Of a stretch of 13,880 bases of DNA, positions 13,507 to 13,880 are shown one piece after another. Numbering within the stretch: position 1 is the first letter of the stretch; each line of letters starts with the position of its first letter. Source of the stretch: Candidatus Babeliales bacterium (GTDB lineage: Bacteria > Babelota > Babeliae > Babelales > JANWKD01); contig JANWKD010000062.1 in the NCBI GenBank assembly GCA_025451595.1, positions 1 through 13,880 on the forward strand, read 5' to 3'. The notes under the pieces were generated by a model, which saw only the letters and a program-made list of their open reading frames with translations, had not been told where the DNA came from and searched no databases. Both the position numbers and the translations under genes were made by a program.

Positions 13507-13880
13507 GAAGCACTCCATATCGCCCAAGGCGCTTTACCAGTCTGCCATAGTTTTTCCAAATCTCGCTTATCACGTAAGGTATCACATGGCTGCCAATAGC
13601 CTCCATGCTGATATGCCACGAGTTCATTCTTCTTGGCAAGCTCTATCAAAGGTTGTTTCTCCCAGGTGGTTTCATCAGATTCGATATAATCCATTATTCC
13701 AGGTTCCAATACAAAAAACCCACCATTAATCCACCCCATTTGATTGCTTGGTTTCTCTTCAAAGGTAGAGACGTGGGTTGATTGAGAATCATCAAAATTT
13801 AAAACACCAAATCGACCCTGGGGTTGCACAGCCACAACTGTCGCCAGCTTTTTATGTGTATTATGAAATGCAATGGTGTC
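13503..13880 (-). CDS. rfbF: Glucose-1-phosphate cytidylyltransferase, C-terminal half (cut by the window edge)
   Basis: The last 125 codons of RfbF, which converts glucose 1-phosphate and CTP to CDP-glucose and pyrophosphate, the first step towards CDP-linked 3,6-dideoxy and branched sugars. The frame is open to the window edge, so the gene continues beyond 13880; an internal GTG at 13833-13835 is not the start. Diagnostic segments are LATVVAVQPQGRFG, FEEKPSNQMGWINGGFFVLEP, WEKQPLIELA, the HGGYWQPCDTLRDK signature near the C-terminus and GKAPWAIW at the end. The family is about 257 residues long, so roughly half is present. It overlaps the next gene by 4 bases. The normal partner, CDP-glucose 4,6-dehydratase (rfbG), does not follow; two methyltransferases do. 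Confidence 0.95.
   Translation of the reverse strand, partial: DTIAFHNTHKKLATVVAVQPQGRFGVLNFDDSQSTHVSTFEEKPSNQMGWINGGFFVLEPGIMDYIESDETTWEKQPLIELAKKNELVAYQHGGYWQPCDTLRDKRDLEKLWQTGKAPWAIWSAS
13513..13516 (-). promoter_or_regulatory. Ribosome binding site deciding the start of the EHNPYNP methyltransferase
   Basis: GGAG on the - strand inside the end of rfbF, 6 bases before ATG 13506. It favours the 224-residue product with the ATGA overlap. Confidence 0.75.

Noticed and set aside
1..13880. tRNA or rRNA genes, CRISPR arrays, insertion sequences or phage attachment sites.
   Set aside because: I saw no cloverleaf-like arms, regularly spaced repeats, transposase motifs or terminal inverted repeats. 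The only sizeable repeat found is the promoter element.

Overview
The window is an AT-rich stretch of surface-glycan biosynthesis and decoration genes from a Gram-negative bacterium. Gene content (AlgI-type MBOAT plus SGNH partner, acyltransferase-3 enzymes, RfbF, polytopic glycosyltransferases) and codon use suggest a low-GC gammaproteobacterium. A Legionellales-type host is a guess that only a database search could settle. I see no rRNA, tRNA, insertion sequence or CRISPR array.

The layout is four blocks of alternating polarity. Block A (1-3145, +) holds the 3' part of an MBOAT O-acyltransferase gene interrupted by an in-frame amber codon, a membrane-anchored SGNH-type partner, and an acyltransferase-3 enzyme, packed as an operon and closed by a probable terminator. 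Block B (7018-3187, -) holds an 865-residue polytopic membrane protein that looks like a GT-C glycosyltransferase, followed by a second acyltransferase-3 enzyme that is a paralogue of, and convergent with, the one in block A. Block C (7158-11908, +) holds two further GT-C-like membrane proteins. Each is preceded by a near-identical 45-bp element containing a sigma70-type promoter, and the second protein ends in a discoidin-like (F5/8 type C) domain. They are followed by two small membrane proteins that both end in a winged-helix-like domain. Block D (13880-11898, -) holds the 3' half of rfbF (glucose-1-phosphate cytidylyltransferase) and two different SAM-dependent methyltransferases, and ends tail to tail with block C.

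Taken together, RfbF would supply CDP-glucose for a modified sugar. The methyltransferases could modify the sugar or the lipid-linked glycan. The GT-C proteins would move sugars from polyprenyl-phosphate donors onto an acceptor on the periplasmic side, and the MBOAT/SGNH and acyltransferase-3 proteins would add acyl groups. No GT2 polyprenyl-phosphate glycosyltransferase, Wzx/Wzy or CDP-glucose 4,6-dehydratase lies inside the window. The least explained parts are the duplicated promoter element, the tandem membrane/winged-helix pair and the amber codon in the MBOAT gene.
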